A DNA stretch of 64,000 nt from Rhodococcus jostii NBRC 16295 (GTDB lineage: Bacteria; Actinomycetota; Actinomycetes; Mycobacteriales; Mycobacteriaceae), in assembly GCF_001894825.1 (NCBI RefSeq), contig NZ_BCWY01000034.1, forward strand, positions 27,388-91,387, given 5' to 3'. This document shows positions 8,626 to 16,678 of this stretch, piece by piece. The notes beneath the pieces were generated by a model. That model did not search any database. It was not told the DNA's origin and saw only the letters and a list, made by a program, of their open reading frames with translations. The translations under genes and the position numbers were made by a program. Each line of letters starts with the position of its first letter. Position 1 is the stretch's first letter.

Positions 8626-8678
8626 CGGACGATGTGCGCCCGTCGGAGCAGCAGCTCACGCGTGTGGACGACGGACAT
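8622..8678 (-). CDS. 18-residue leader ORF overlapping merR
   Basis: A short frame beginning MSVVHTRELLL and ending RRAHIVR has a strong GAGGAG six bases before its ATG at 8678. Its TGA overlaps the merR ATG as ATGA. The merR start itself lacks a good ribosome binding site. It most likely serves as a translated leader that delivers ribosomes to merR. Whether the peptide itself has a role is unknown. Confidence 0.55.
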   Translation of the reverse strand: MSVVHTRELLLRRAHIVR

Positions 8679-8704
8679 GTCAGCTCCTCGATTGCCTTTT
8701 CACC

Positions 8705-8732
8705 ACAATAGCATTGTCACAATGTCCATTGT
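8705..8732. promoter_or_regulatory. Paired palindromes upstream of the merR leader
   Basis: ACAAT-AGC-ATTGT (8705-8717) and ACAATG-TC-CATTGT (8719-8732) lie side by side. Both are perfect dyads with the same half-site, as expected for a dimeric MerR regulator acting on its own promoter. Confidence 0.6.
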
Positions 8733-8788
8733 CATTATCGAGGCATACGAAGTCCACGACTTCGTTGCGGAAGCAGGTGGGAGCCCGA

Positions 8789-9082
8789 CTACCAGCGAGG
8801 CCCACGCTGCACGTCGTCGACTCGTGGACGCACGTCGACGAGATACACGCACACGGCGACGACGGCGACGATGCCGAACAACTGGACCGCGGGGAACAGC
8901 AGGAGAACGAGGAACGCGACGGCGAGAATGCTCAGCCAGATCGGTTTGCTCAACTTGTCGACAGCGGTGAACGCGTCTTTGCGCTGGCGAGCTGCGTGAA
9001 ACAGCGCGAACGCCGCACCACCCAGGGCGACGATGCGAATCACCAACAAGATCACCGAGACGACGCCGTCAACTTGAATCAC
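8789..9082 (-). CDS. DUF2516 family membrane protein
   Basis: A 97-residue protein with two hydrophobic helices (about residues 7-30 and 48-82) and a charged tail ending RGPRW. It matches the DUF2516 family, which in mycobacteria (Rv0476) lies just downstream of hbhA, as it does here. Function is unknown. A terminator separates it from hbhA, so it may have its own promoter or depend on read-through. Confidence 0.82.
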   Translation of the reverse strand: MIQVDGVVSVILLVIRIVALGGAAFALFHAARQRKDAFTAVDKLSKPIWLSILAVAFLVLLLFPAVQLFGIVAVVAVCVYLVDVRPRVDDVQRGPRW

Positions 9083-9112
9083 AGCTCCATCCTACGAGGT
9101 CGACATGCAAAC

Positions 9113-9137
9113 AGCCCCCGCACCAACGGTGCGGGGG
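9113..9137 (-). terminator. Terminator after hbhA
   Basis: GCCCCCGCACC-AAC-GGTGCGGGGGC forms a perfect 11-base stem. On the minus strand it is followed by a short TGTTT tract. Confidence 0.7.
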
Positions 9138-9154
9138 CCGAAAAGCGTGAAGGA

Positions 9155-9979
9155 TCAAGCCTTCTTGACCGGAGCAGCCTTCTTGGCCGGAGCGGCCACC
9201 TTCTTGGCCGGAGCGGGAGCTGCCGCAGCCTTGGCCGGAGCAGCCTTCTTGGCCGGAGCAGCGTGCTTGGCCGGGACGGCCTGGTCGGCGCGAGCCTGGA
9301 CGTCGGCCGCAGTGGCGGTGACGCGATCGGCGGCGTCCTTCGACGCCTCCTCGGCCTGATCACCCAGGTCGAGAACCTTCAGGGCAGCCTCGTCGCCGGC
9401 GTCGGCGATGGCCTCGCCGAGGCCCTCGGCGGTGTCGGAGATGCGACCCGAAGCGCGGCCCGCGAGCTTCGCGGCCTGCTCGCCCACGGCGCGCGTCTGA
9501 CGGGCCACGGTGCCGAGAGCTTCCTCGGTCAGCTCGACGGCGTCACCGAAAGCGGTCTCGGCGCGGCCGATGCCCTCCTCGACGACCGGCTGCTTGCGGA
9601 TGCGCTCGACCGTGTCCTCGCCACGCTCCGCGAGCGACGTGTACAGGTCGGAGGCGACCTTCAGGTACGCCTCGGCGACCTTGCGCAGCTCGTCCGCGGT
9701 GAACTTCTCCCGCAGCTCGGCAAGCTCCTCGGGCAGCTCGGACGGCAGTCCGGCGAGGCGGTCGCGCAGGTTCTCGACGCCCTCGGTGACCTCTTCCTGG
9801 AGTCCGGCGATGCGCTCCTTGGCGCCGCCGACACGCTCCTCGACGTCACCCTGGGTGGACTCGGCGCGCGAGCGGACCTGGGCGACGACGTCGGCCACGG
9901 CCTGCACCACGACGTCTCCGGCACCTACGGCCGCGTACAGCGAGGTCTTGACGCTGTCGATGGTCTTCTGGTCAGTCAT
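9155..9979 (-). CDS. hbhA: Heparin-binding haemagglutinin homologue
   Basis: A 274-residue HBHA-like protein. It has a long helical, coiled-coil-prone body rich in Glu, Ala and Arg (about residues 1-235). The C-terminal lysine/alanine/proline repeat (copies of PAKKAA) is the glycosaminoglycan-binding tail in mycobacteria. The ATG at 9979 has AGGAG eight bases upstream. It overlaps the end of the XRE regulator gene by eight bases and is followed by DUF2516, the same order as Rv0474-Rv0476. In non-pathogenic rhodococci HBHA-like proteins are linked to lipid-body or surface functions, so adhesion should not be assumed. Confidence 0.9.
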   Translation of the reverse strand: MTDQKTIDSVKTSLYAAVGAGDVVVQAVADVVAQVRSRAESTQGDVEERVGGAKERIAGLQEEVTEGVENLRDRLAGLPSELPEELAELREKFTADELRKVAEAYLKVASDLYTSLAERGEDTVERIRKQPVVEEGIGRAETAFGDAVELTEEALGTVARQTRAVGEQAAKLAGRASGRISDTAEGLGEAIADAGDEAALKVLDLGDQAEEASKDAADRVTATAADVQARADQAVPAKHAAPAKKAAPAKAAAAPAPAKKVAAPAKKAAPVKKA

Positions 9980-10478
9980 CGGCTTTCTCCTGTTCAACGG
10001 TGGGGGGTTCTGGTTCCGGCGTCTGGGAATCAGAACGCTGGTGTTCTTCTGTCCGAAGCTCGGACGTCCGGGATTCGGCCGCTTCCGCCGATTCGTTCTC
10101 ACGACAGAACGACTCGTAGATCTCGAGCAGCACTTGCTTCTGCCGCTCGGTGATGGCCGTATCCGCGAGCAGAGCGTCACGGAGGGGACCGTGTGGCCGC
10201 TGCTCGAGGTAACCCGCCTGGACGTACAGGACCTCCGAAGAGACCCGGAGACCCTTGGCTATCTGCCCAAGCACCTCGGCCGAGGGCTTGCGCAACCCAC
10301 GCTCGATCTGACTCAGATACGGATTACTGACACCGGCCAGCTGCGCCAGCTGCCGCATCGACACCTGGGCCGCTTCGCGCTGGGCACGAATGAAACCTCC
10401 GATGTCGTGAGCGGCGTTGCTGACTACGCGAGCTGCCAGATCTCCTGCACCGGCCGCGTCGCGATCATCGCTTGCCAT
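9972..10478 (-). CDS. XRE family regulator (Rv0474-like)
   Basis: A 168-residue protein with a lambda-repressor type helix-turn-helix (about residues 35-90, containing SMRQLAQLAGVSNPYLSQIE), then a short helical region and an acidic, disordered Glu/Pro-rich tail. The ATG at 10478 (MASDDRD) follows GGAGGA; the frame extends upstream without support. It overlaps hbhA, so translation is coupled. Upstream palindromes suggest that it controls its own operon. Confidence 0.88.
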   Translation of the reverse strand: MASDDRDAAGAGDLAARVVSNAAHDIGGFIRAQREAAQVSMRQLAQLAGVSNPYLSQIERGLRKPSAEVLGQIAKGLRVSSEVLYVQAGYLEQRPHGPLRDALLADTAITERQKQVLLEIYESFCRENESAEAAESRTSELRTEEHQRSDSQTPEPEPPTVEQEKADD

Positions 10479-10520
10479 CAGTCCTCCGTGTTGCTGGGCA
10501 GAACCAAGCCTAAAGGAGGG

Positions 10521-10556
10521 TGCTAGCAATTGCAAGCACTCTGTTAGCACCCAGCT
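10521..10556. promoter_or_regulatory. Operator region of the XRE-hbhA operon
   Basis: TGCTAGCAATTGCAAGCA (10521-10538) is a nearly perfect palindrome. Two further related half-sites, GTTAGCAC and GCTAGC, follow before 10559. Repeated (T)GCTAGCA units suggest a cooperative binding site, probably for the XRE protein itself. Confidence 0.5.
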
Positions 10557-10582
10557 AGCGGGCCTTCATTGTGATCCGGACC

Positions 10583-11863
10583 TCAGCCGAACAGCAACGT
10601 CGAGAACGTGTAGATCAGCAGGCCGGCGATCGAGCCGACCACCGTGCCGTTGATGCGAATGAACTGGAGATCCCGCCCCACCTGGAGCTCGATCTTCTTC
10701 GACGCCTCCTCGGCGTCCCAGCGCTCGACGGTGTCGGTGATGATCGCGGTGATCTCGTCCGTGTAATGGACGACGATGTACCGCGTCCCGGCGAGCACCC
10801 ACCCGTCGACCTTGGTCCTCAGCTCGTGGTCGTCCCGCAGCCGCTCACCGAAGCGCACCACGTTCTCGGCGACCTTAGTGCGCAGCGTGCTGTTCGGGTC
10901 GTCGACGGATTCCATGATGAGGCGCTTGGCCACCGTCCACGTCGCGGCGGCGAGGCCGGTCACTTCCTCGCGGCCCATGATCTCGGCCTTGATCTTCTCC
11001 GCCTTCTCCATGGTCGCGGGATCGTTCTGCAGGTCGTCGGCGAAGTCGACGAGGAACCGGTTGGCCGCCTGCCGCACCTCGTGCTCCGGATTGGATCGCA
11101 CCTTCCAGGTGAATTCGACGAGCTCCCGGTGGATCTTCTCGCCGAGCATGGCGTCGACGAACTTGGGCGACCAGGCGGGCGAATCGCGGCTGACGATCCG
11201 GTCGATCGTCTCCTGGCTCCCGAGCGCCCACTGGTGCGCCCGCTCGGCGAGCAGATCCAGAATGGGCAGCTGCCGATTCTCGCGCAGGAGTTCACCGAGA
11301 ACGCGTCCGATCGGCGGCCCCCACTGAGGCTCGGCCAGCCTGCGCACGAGCGTGCTGTCGATGATCTGCTGCACGTCCTCGTCACGCAGGATCTCGACGA
11401 AGCCCCGCAGGATAGTGGCCGTCTCGGCGGCGACGCGCGCGGCATGCTTCGGCTGCGCCATCCAGGTGCCCAGCCGCAGCGGGATCTCCGCCGCCTCCAC
11501 CTTCGCGGACACGACCTCGGGTGCGAGGAAGTTCTGGCCGACGAAGTTGCTCAGACTCGCGCCCAGCTGATCCTTCTTCCGCTTGATGATCGCGGTGTGC
11601 GGGATCGGCAATCCCAGGGGATGCCGGAACAGGGCCGTCACCGCGAACCAGTCGGCCAGGGCACCGACCATGCCCGCCTCCGACGCGGCCCGCACGTACC
11701 CGACCCACGCCCCAGCGCCGCGCGATTCCTGCCACCGGCACACGAGGTAGACCACGGTGGCGAAGACGAGGAAGCCGGTCGCGACAGTCTTCATCCTGCG
11801 AAGGTCGCGGCGCTTCGCATCGTCGTCGAAGGCGGAAAGACTCAGTTGGTCCACAGACGCCAT
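10583..11863 (-). CDS. DUF445 family membrane protein
   Basis: A 426-residue DUF445 (YjiN-like) protein. One hydrophobic helix lies near the N-terminus (TGFLVFATVVYLVCRW) and one at the extreme C-terminus (VGSIAGLLIYTFSTLLFG), bracketing a long helical domain. The conserved ADWFAVTALFRHPLGLPIPHTAII is visible near residue 70. Start chosen at ATG 11863 (MASVDQ); no good ribosome binding site is seen. It is the counterpart of Rv0473 in the HBHA locus. Function unknown. Confidence 0.8.
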   Translation of the reverse strand: MASVDQLSLSAFDDDAKRRDLRRMKTVATGFLVFATVVYLVCRWQESRGAGAWVGYVRAASEAGMVGALADWFAVTALFRHPLGLPIPHTAIIKRKKDQLGASLSNFVGQNFLAPEVVSAKVEAAEIPLRLGTWMAQPKHAARVAAETATILRGFVEILRDEDVQQIIDSTLVRRLAEPQWGPPIGRVLGELLRENRQLPILDLLAERAHQWALGSQETIDRIVSRDSPAWSPKFVDAMLGEKIHRELVEFTWKVRSNPEHEVRQAANRFLVDFADDLQNDPATMEKAEKIKAEIMGREEVTGLAAATWTVAKRLIMESVDDPNSTLRTKVAENVVRFGERLRDDHELRTKVDGWVLAGTRYIVVHYTDEITAIITDTVERWDAEEASKKIELQVGRDLQFIRINGTVVGSIAGLLIYTFSTLLFG

Positions 11864-11998
11864 TGTGCCCAAGGTCGGCCCGGAGGCGGCCGTCCAGCAG
11901 GGGACGCGCGCCCGCACAGGCGGCGTTGTGCCGTGCGACAACGCCCGAGCACTAAGCTGGCAGGAGATCGCGACACGAAACGGATGTGAAGAGACTCA

Positions 11999-12733
11999 GT
12001 GGCGAACGACGACGTGAAGGATCCTGAGCAGGTGACCGAGTCGATGACGAAGACGGAGAAAGCGGCAAAGCCCGACGGGCGCAAGCGCCGCTGGCGTGAG
12101 CACAAGATCGCGCGCCGAGAGGAACTCGTCGACGGAACGATCGCCGCCATCCGCCTGCGTGGACGCGACATCGGGATGGACGAGATCGCGTCGGAGATCG
12201 GTGTCTCCAAGACCGTCCTCTACCGCTATTTCGCGGACAAGAGCGACCTGACGAACGCGACCATGGCGCGATACGTGGAGACGACGCTGGCACCGCGGAT
12301 CTACGAGGCCATCGGCGGCGACCTCGACGATTTCGAGCTGACCCGCGCCACCATCACGGCCTATGTCGAGACGGTGGCGTCGGATCCCGACGTGTATCTC
12401 TACATCATGGCCAACGGTTCCGGACCAGGCCGCGACACGGTCGCCGACTCGGAGCGGATGATCGCGGAGGTGCTCTCCACGGTTCTCGGCGAGCGGTTGC
12501 GGCAGATGGAGATGGATTCCGGCGGGGCCGTCCCCTGGGCGTACGGAATCGTCGGCGGCGTGCAACTGGCCACGCACTGGTGGATCTCCAACCGGTCGAT
12601 GTCGGTCGAGGATCTGATCAACTACCTCACGATGATGACCTGGGGTGGCGTCACCGGTATCGCGGCCGTCAACGGCTCGCCTGCGCGGTTCAACGCGATC
12701 CCGCACCCGCTGCTTCCGCCCGAGGCCGAATAA
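11999..12733 (+). CDS. TetR family regulator (Rv0472c-like)
   Basis: A 244-residue TetR protein. A basic N-terminal extension (KPDGRKRRWREHKIARREEL) precedes the helix-turn-helix (GMDEIASEIGVSKTVLYRYFADKSDL). The start GTG at 11999 follows AAGAGA. It is divergent from the DUF445 gene, matching the Rv0472c/Rv0473 arrangement. The target is unknown in this window. Confidence 0.85.
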   Translation: MANDDVKDPEQVTESMTKTEKAAKPDGRKRRWREHKIARREELVDGTIAAIRLRGRDIGMDEIASEIGVSKTVLYRYFADKSDLTNATMARYVETTLAPRIYEAIGGDLDDFELTRATITAYVETVASDPDVYLYIMANGSGPGRDTVADSERMIAEVLSTVLGERLRQMEMDSGGAVPWAYGIVGGVQLATHWWISNRSMSVEDLINYLTMMTWGGVTGIAAVNGSPARFNAIPHPLLPPEAE

Positions 12734-12749
12734 GCGCGATCCATTCTTG

Positions 12750-12774
12750 TGTAACTTTCAGTTACAGGTAAACT
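12750..12774 (+). promoter_or_regulatory. Palindrome and -10 element before the DUF4873 gene
   Basis: TGTAACT-TTC-AGTTACA (12750-12766) is a perfect dyad, followed by TAAACT (12769-12774). The GTG start is eight bases after that hexamer, so a leaderless transcript controlled by a repressor at this dyad is likely. Confidence 0.5.
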
Positions 12775-12781
12775 TGCCCGT

Positions 12782-13090
12782 GTGAACGAACACGGGGAAG
12801 AAGAAGAGGGCTACCGCGGCCCCGCCGACGTCGTCGTCGGCGACCGTCCCGCCGTGACCGTGCAGGTCCAGCTGGCGGGAAACTTCGAACCCATCAGCGG
12901 CCGGTACGTGTGGCACGGCCGCGTCCGCACCCTGACGGACGCCCTCGGTGCAGACACCGACCTGTCGGCAGGCACCGAACTGCAGATCGCCGGCCCGGAA
13001 GGCACGGCCACCGCCCGGATCACCGGAGTGGACCTCTGGGGCAGCCACCTCGTCGACGGAGTGACGCCCCCACCCTTCAGCCGGGTGTGA
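12782..13090 (+). CDS. DUF4873 domain protein
   Basis: A 102-residue acidic protein matching DUF4873 (YRGPADVVV near the start, then SGRYVWHGRV and a GSHLVDGVTPPPF end). This domain is found fused to, or next to, flavin-dependent monooxygenases. Here it is convergent with such a gene and their 3' ends overlap by 14 bases. It has no catalytic signature; a regulatory or substrate-handling role for the monooxygenase is an inference. Confidence 0.78.
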   Translation: MNEHGEEEEGYRGPADVVVGDRPAVTVQVQLAGNFEPISGRYVWHGRVRTLTDALGADTDLSAGTELQIAGPEGTATARITGVDLWGSHLVDGVTPPPFSRV

Positions 13091-14540
13091 ACTCGAACTC
13101 CGCCGGATCGACCGAACGCGTCCGCCTCCAATAGCGCACGGTCGAACCCGGCCAGATCGTGCGGTTGACGCCGTGCGAGTCCAGATACCAGCTGACGCAC
13201 CCGCCGCTGGACCACACACCCTTCGCCAGTTTCCGTTGGATGTCGGCGTTGAAACCGGTCTGCACCGCCTGCCGGACGACCGCGGAATCGGCGCCGCGCC
13301 GGTCGACGAGATCCATCAGCCGCAGAACGTAACGAATCTGCGACTCGATCATGAACACCACCGAATTGTGACCGAGCGCGGTGTTGGGGCCGAGGAGGAA
13401 GAACACGTTGGGGTACCCCGCGACGGTGATTCCGAGATGGGTGCGGATTCCGTGCTCCTCCCATTCGTCGGCGAGGCACCTGCCGTCGACCCCGGTGAGG
13501 CGGACATTGTCGAAGCCGTCGGTGACGTGGAAGCCCGTGGCGTAGATGATCGCGTCGACCGCCCGTTCCCGCCCGTCCCCGGCAACGATGCTGTGCGGCC
13601 GAACCTCCGCGATGCCCTCGGTGATCACTTCCGACTTCGGCGAGACCAGCGCCGGGTAGTAGTCACCCGACCCCAGAATTCGCTTGCAGCCGATGCGGTA
13701 CGACGGCGTCAGCTTGCGGCGCAGTTCGGGATCGGCGACGGTCTTGTTCAGGTTCTTCCGCGCCAGGTTCTCGATCGGTCGCATCAGGCCGGAGTGGCCG
13801 TTGAACCCGAGCGCCAACGACTCGTGCAACCAGTAGACGACGGCACGCACCATCCGCCGCGCCAGCGGAACCCGGCCGAACAGGCGCCGCGCCTCCGGCG
13901 GAATGTCGAAGTTCACGCGGGGTATCACCCAGGGCGGCGTCCGCTGGTACATCTGCAACTCGGCGACGTCGTCGACGATTTCGGGAACGAACTGGACGGC
14001 GCTGGCCCCCGTGCCGATCACCGCGACCCGCTTGCCGCGAAGGTCGTAGTCGTGGTTCCACTGCGCCGAATGGAACGCCGCGCCCCCGAACGTGTCCGCG
14101 CCGGGCAGATCGGGGACGTTCGGGATGTGGAGGGCGCCGATCCCGGACACGAGGAACTGTGCCACGTACTCGTCGCCCGACTCGGTGCGCACGTGCCACC
14201 GTTGCTCGTCGGCGTCCCAGTACCCGCTCGTCATCGTGCTGCCGAAACGAATGTTGCGCCGCAGGTCGTACTTGTCGGCGAGGCCGCGCAGGTAATCGAA
14301 GATCTCCGCCTGACCCGACCACATCTGGGTCCAGTCGGAATTCGGCTCGAACGAGAACGAGTACAGGTGCGAGGGAACGTCACAGGCGCAGCCCGGGTAC
14401 GTGTTCTCCCGCCAGGTGCCGCCGACCTCGTGCGCCTTCTCCAGCAGGATGAAGTCGTCGCGTCCTCGCTTGCGGAGCTGGATGGCCGTGCCCAGACCGG
14501 AAAAGCCCGTCCCGATCACCAGGACACGGCAACGATGCAT
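13077..14540 (-). CDS. Flavin-containing (Baeyer-Villiger type) monooxygenase
   Basis: A 487-residue class B flavoprotein monooxygenase. The FAD motif is VLVIGTGFSGLGTA near the N-terminus, the fingerprint FGGAAFHSAQW is present, and a second nucleotide motif VAVIGTGASAVQF binds NADPH. It ends with the conserved GYPNVFFLLGPNT region and a C-terminal domain. The start is ATG 14540 (MHRCRV), 12 bases after GGAGGA; an ATG at 14552 is possible. It inserts oxygen into ketones or oxidises heteroatoms; the substrate is unknown. It is divergent from ppk2 by 47 bases. Confidence 0.9.
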   Translation of the reverse strand: MHRCRVLVIGTGFSGLGTAIQLRKRGRDDFILLEKAHEVGGTWRENTYPGCACDVPSHLYSFSFEPNSDWTQMWSGQAEIFDYLRGLADKYDLRRNIRFGSTMTSGYWDADEQRWHVRTESGDEYVAQFLVSGIGALHIPNVPDLPGADTFGGAAFHSAQWNHDYDLRGKRVAVIGTGASAVQFVPEIVDDVAELQMYQRTPPWVIPRVNFDIPPEARRLFGRVPLARRMVRAVVYWLHESLALGFNGHSGLMRPIENLARKNLNKTVADPELRRKLTPSYRIGCKRILGSGDYYPALVSPKSEVITEGIAEVRPHSIVAGDGRERAVDAIIYATGFHVTDGFDNVRLTGVDGRCLADEWEEHGIRTHLGITVAGYPNVFFLLGPNTALGHNSVVFMIESQIRYVLRLMDLVDRRGADSAVVRQAVQTGFNADIQRKLAKGVWSSGGCVSWYLDSHGVNRTIWPGSTVRYWRRTRSVDPAEFEFTPG

Positions 14541-14587
14541 CCCGCCGCCCATTCCTCCATGTAACGCCCCTGTGGCACTGTTTGTAC

Positions 14588-15448
14588 ATGGCAGACGACG
14601 CACGCGGATTCTGGAAGACGCCCGCCGCCCTGGCCGTGCGGGCCAACCCGGACCAACCGGTCGCCGAACTCGAGTGCAACGGCACACCCGGATTCGTCGG
14701 CGACAAGGCGGACGGGCTCCGGCTCTTCGAGGAACGCGGGGCGGTACTGTCTTCGCTGCAGGAGAAGCTCTACGCCAACGGACGATCCGGCGACCGACGG
14801 TCGGTGCTCCTCGTGCTCCAGGGAATGGACACCGCGGGGAAGGGCGGAATGGTCCGCCACGTCATCGGACACGTCGACCCGCAGGGCGTGGATCACGCTG
14901 CGTTCGGAGTGCCCACTGCCGAGGAGAAACGGCATCACTTCCTGTGGCGGATCAACCGGGCCCTGCCACGCGGTGGGCAGCTCGGGGTATTCGACCGGTC
15001 GCACTACGAGGACGTGCTGGTGGTCCGGGTCCACGACCTCGTGCCCGAAGAGATCTGGACCGGGCGCTACGACGAGATCAACCAATTCGAGAAGGAACTC
15101 GTCCTGGCCGGCACGACTCTGGTGAAGGTGGCCATGTTCGTGTCACTCGACGAACAGAAGTCGCGGCTGCGCGAACGGTTGGAACGCCGGGACAAGTACT
15201 GGAAGTACAACCCGTCGGACGTCGACGAGCGCCAGCTGTGGCCCGCGTACCAGGAGGCGTATCAGGCGATGCTCGACAAGACGTCGACCGATTACGCGCC
15301 GTGGTACGTGGTTCCGTGCGACCGCAAGTGGTACAGCCGGATCGCGGTCACCGAACTGCTGATCGACGCTCTGGAGAAGCTCGACCTCGACTGGCCGACC
15401 GCCACTTTCGACATCGATGCGGAGAAGCGGAGGCTCGCGGAATCCTGA
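14588..15448 (+). CDS. Polyphosphate kinase 2 family protein
   Basis: A 286-residue single-domain PPK2. Walker A is GMDTAGKGG, Walker B is FDRSHYEDVL, and the lid region RRDKYWKYN is present. These enzymes move phosphate between polyphosphate and nucleoside mono- or diphosphates. The start at ATG 14588 has no Shine-Dalgarno and may be leaderless. A second, only distantly similar PPK2 lies at 52297-53226. The subclass and nucleotide preference cannot be fixed by eye. Confidence 0.92.
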   Translation: MADDARGFWKTPAALAVRANPDQPVAELECNGTPGFVGDKADGLRLFEERGAVLSSLQEKLYANGRSGDRRSVLLVLQGMDTAGKGGMVRHVIGHVDPQGVDHAAFGVPTAEEKRHHFLWRINRALPRGGQLGVFDRSHYEDVLVVRVHDLVPEEIWTGRYDEINQFEKELVLAGTTLVKVAMFVSLDEQKSRLRERLERRDKYWKYNPSDVDERQLWPAYQEAYQAMLDKTSTDYAPWYVVPCDRKWYSRIAVTELLIDALEKLDLDWPTATFDIDAEKRRLAES

Positions 15449-15468
15449 GCCTCCCGGAATTGCCGCAG

Positions 15469-15690
15469 TCAGAAGAGGTGCGGCGTTTCGTGGTGCAGCC
15501 TGTGATCGTGACGCACGGCTCCGCCGTACAGCGCCATCGCCCCGGCCAACGCGACCACGCACAGAGATCCGGAGATCACCGCCCAGCCGCCCTGCCCCGA
15601 ACCTGCGGCGACGAGGAACCCGCCGAGACAGACCACCGACAACAACACGAGAGCGAAGCTGACCCAAGCAGCGAAGAGATTGAGTTTCAC
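15469..15690 (-). CDS. Small two-helix membrane protein
   Basis: About 73 residues with two hydrophobic segments (LFAAWVSFALVLLSVVCLG and WAVISGSLCVVALAGAMALY) and a histidine-rich tail (RHDHRLHHETPHLF). The start is GTG 15690 (MKLNLF) with GAGG upstream, or GTG 15699. It is convergent with ppk2 and divergent from the DUF2231 gene. The family is not recognised. The His-rich C-terminus might bind metal, which is only a guess. Confidence 0.6.
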   Translation of the reverse strand: MKLNLFAAWVSFALVLLSVVCLGGFLVAAGSGQGGWAVISGSLCVVALAGAMALYGGAVRHDHRLHHETPHLF

Positions 15691-15796
15691 GGCACTCACC
15701 TCACCTTCGAGAACGTTGGTCCCGACGCTACGCCCGACCTGCACCGACGACAAGGTAGGCCGGTTTTCTTCGCGCCGCCCTGGGTAACCGGAAAAC

Positions 15797-16354
15797 ATGA
15801 AGCTCGACATCCTGTTCCGGAAAGCGGAATCCGCCGGCTTCCTCGACGGCGGTAGCCGGTTTCTGCAACAGAGGATCCAGGGGGCACTCGGTTCGTCCGA
15901 CGCGGGCGCGGTGTTGCGCGGATCCTGGCTCGGGCACCCCGTGCATCCCGTTCTCGTCAGCCTCCCGATCGGGGCGTGGGTCGGCGCGACCGTCTTCGAT
16001 CTGGCATTCCGCGATCACGTCGGCGCACGCAGGCTGATCGGCCTGGGTCTGCTCGCCACTCCCCCGACGTTGGTAACCGGCTGGGCGGACTGGGCCGAGC
16101 GCGACACGCGTCAGCGCCGTGTCGGCCTGATCCACGCCGAGGCCAACGCCATCGGGATCACGGCCATGCTCGCGTCCTACCTCCGCCGCAGACACGGAAC
16201 GGACGCACGCGCCGTCGCCACCAGCACCGCGGGACTCCTCGCGATCGGCATCGGCGGCGCGCTCGGCGGGCATCTGACCTACGCAATGGGCGCAGGAGTC
16301 GACGGGGTGCGGGAGGGTCCGACATCGGACTCGCTCCTCACGCCGGTGGGATGA
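15797..16354 (+). CDS. DUF2231 family membrane protein
   Basis: A 185-residue protein with about four hydrophobic helices. The family signature GHPVHPVLVSLPIGAWVGA (residues 46-64) is clear, with a conserved His in LIHAEANA. DUF2231 proteins are predicted redox-active membrane proteins of unknown function. A tiny DUF6131-like gene follows after 16 bases and is probably cotranscribed. Confidence 0.8.
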   Translation: MKLDILFRKAESAGFLDGGSRFLQQRIQGALGSSDAGAVLRGSWLGHPVHPVLVSLPIGAWVGATVFDLAFRDHVGARRLIGLGLLATPPTLVTGWADWAERDTRQRRVGLIHAEANAIGITAMLASYLRRRHGTDARAVATSTAGLLAIGIGGALGGHLTYAMGAGVDGVREGPTSDSLLTPVG

Positions 16355-16370
16355 AGAATCGAGGAACGTC

Positions 16371-16526
16371 ATGATCGTGCTCGGACTGATCTTGCTCCTG
16401 ATCGGATGGCTGACCGGCCTCACGTGGCTGTGGACCATCGGCATCATTCTCGTGGTGATCGGCGCGGTCCTCTGGATTCTCGGCTCCACCGGGCGTGCGG
16501 TCGGCGGCAGGCGGCGCTGGTACTAG
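16371..16526 (+). CDS. DUF6131-like small membrane protein
   Basis: A 51-residue protein starting MIVLGLILLL and ending VGGRRRWY. It contains two short hydrophobic helices with LTWLWTIGIILVVIGAVLWI. The ATG is preceded by GAGGA at five bases. It resembles the small actinobacterial DUF6131 family, as recalled. It follows the DUF2231 gene closely. Function unknown. Confidence 0.72.
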   Translation: MIVLGLILLLIGWLTGLTWLWTIGIILVVIGAVLWILGSTGRAVGGRRRWY

Positions 16527-16678
16527 ACACGCCCCGAATCGCAATACCAGCCGGCCGGTGCCACCCGTCCTGTGACAGAGTGCTAGCCGGTCGGTTTACA
16601 AACCCGCAGTTCGGGAATCCCCGTGGCATGACCGCCATTCATCGCGAACCGAGACCTCCCGTGTGCGGCGTGCAGCCG

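Noticed and set aside
9160..9260. Repeated GGCCGGAGC-type DNA motif
   Set aside because: It is explained by the PAKKAA amino-acid repeats in the HBHA C-terminus.
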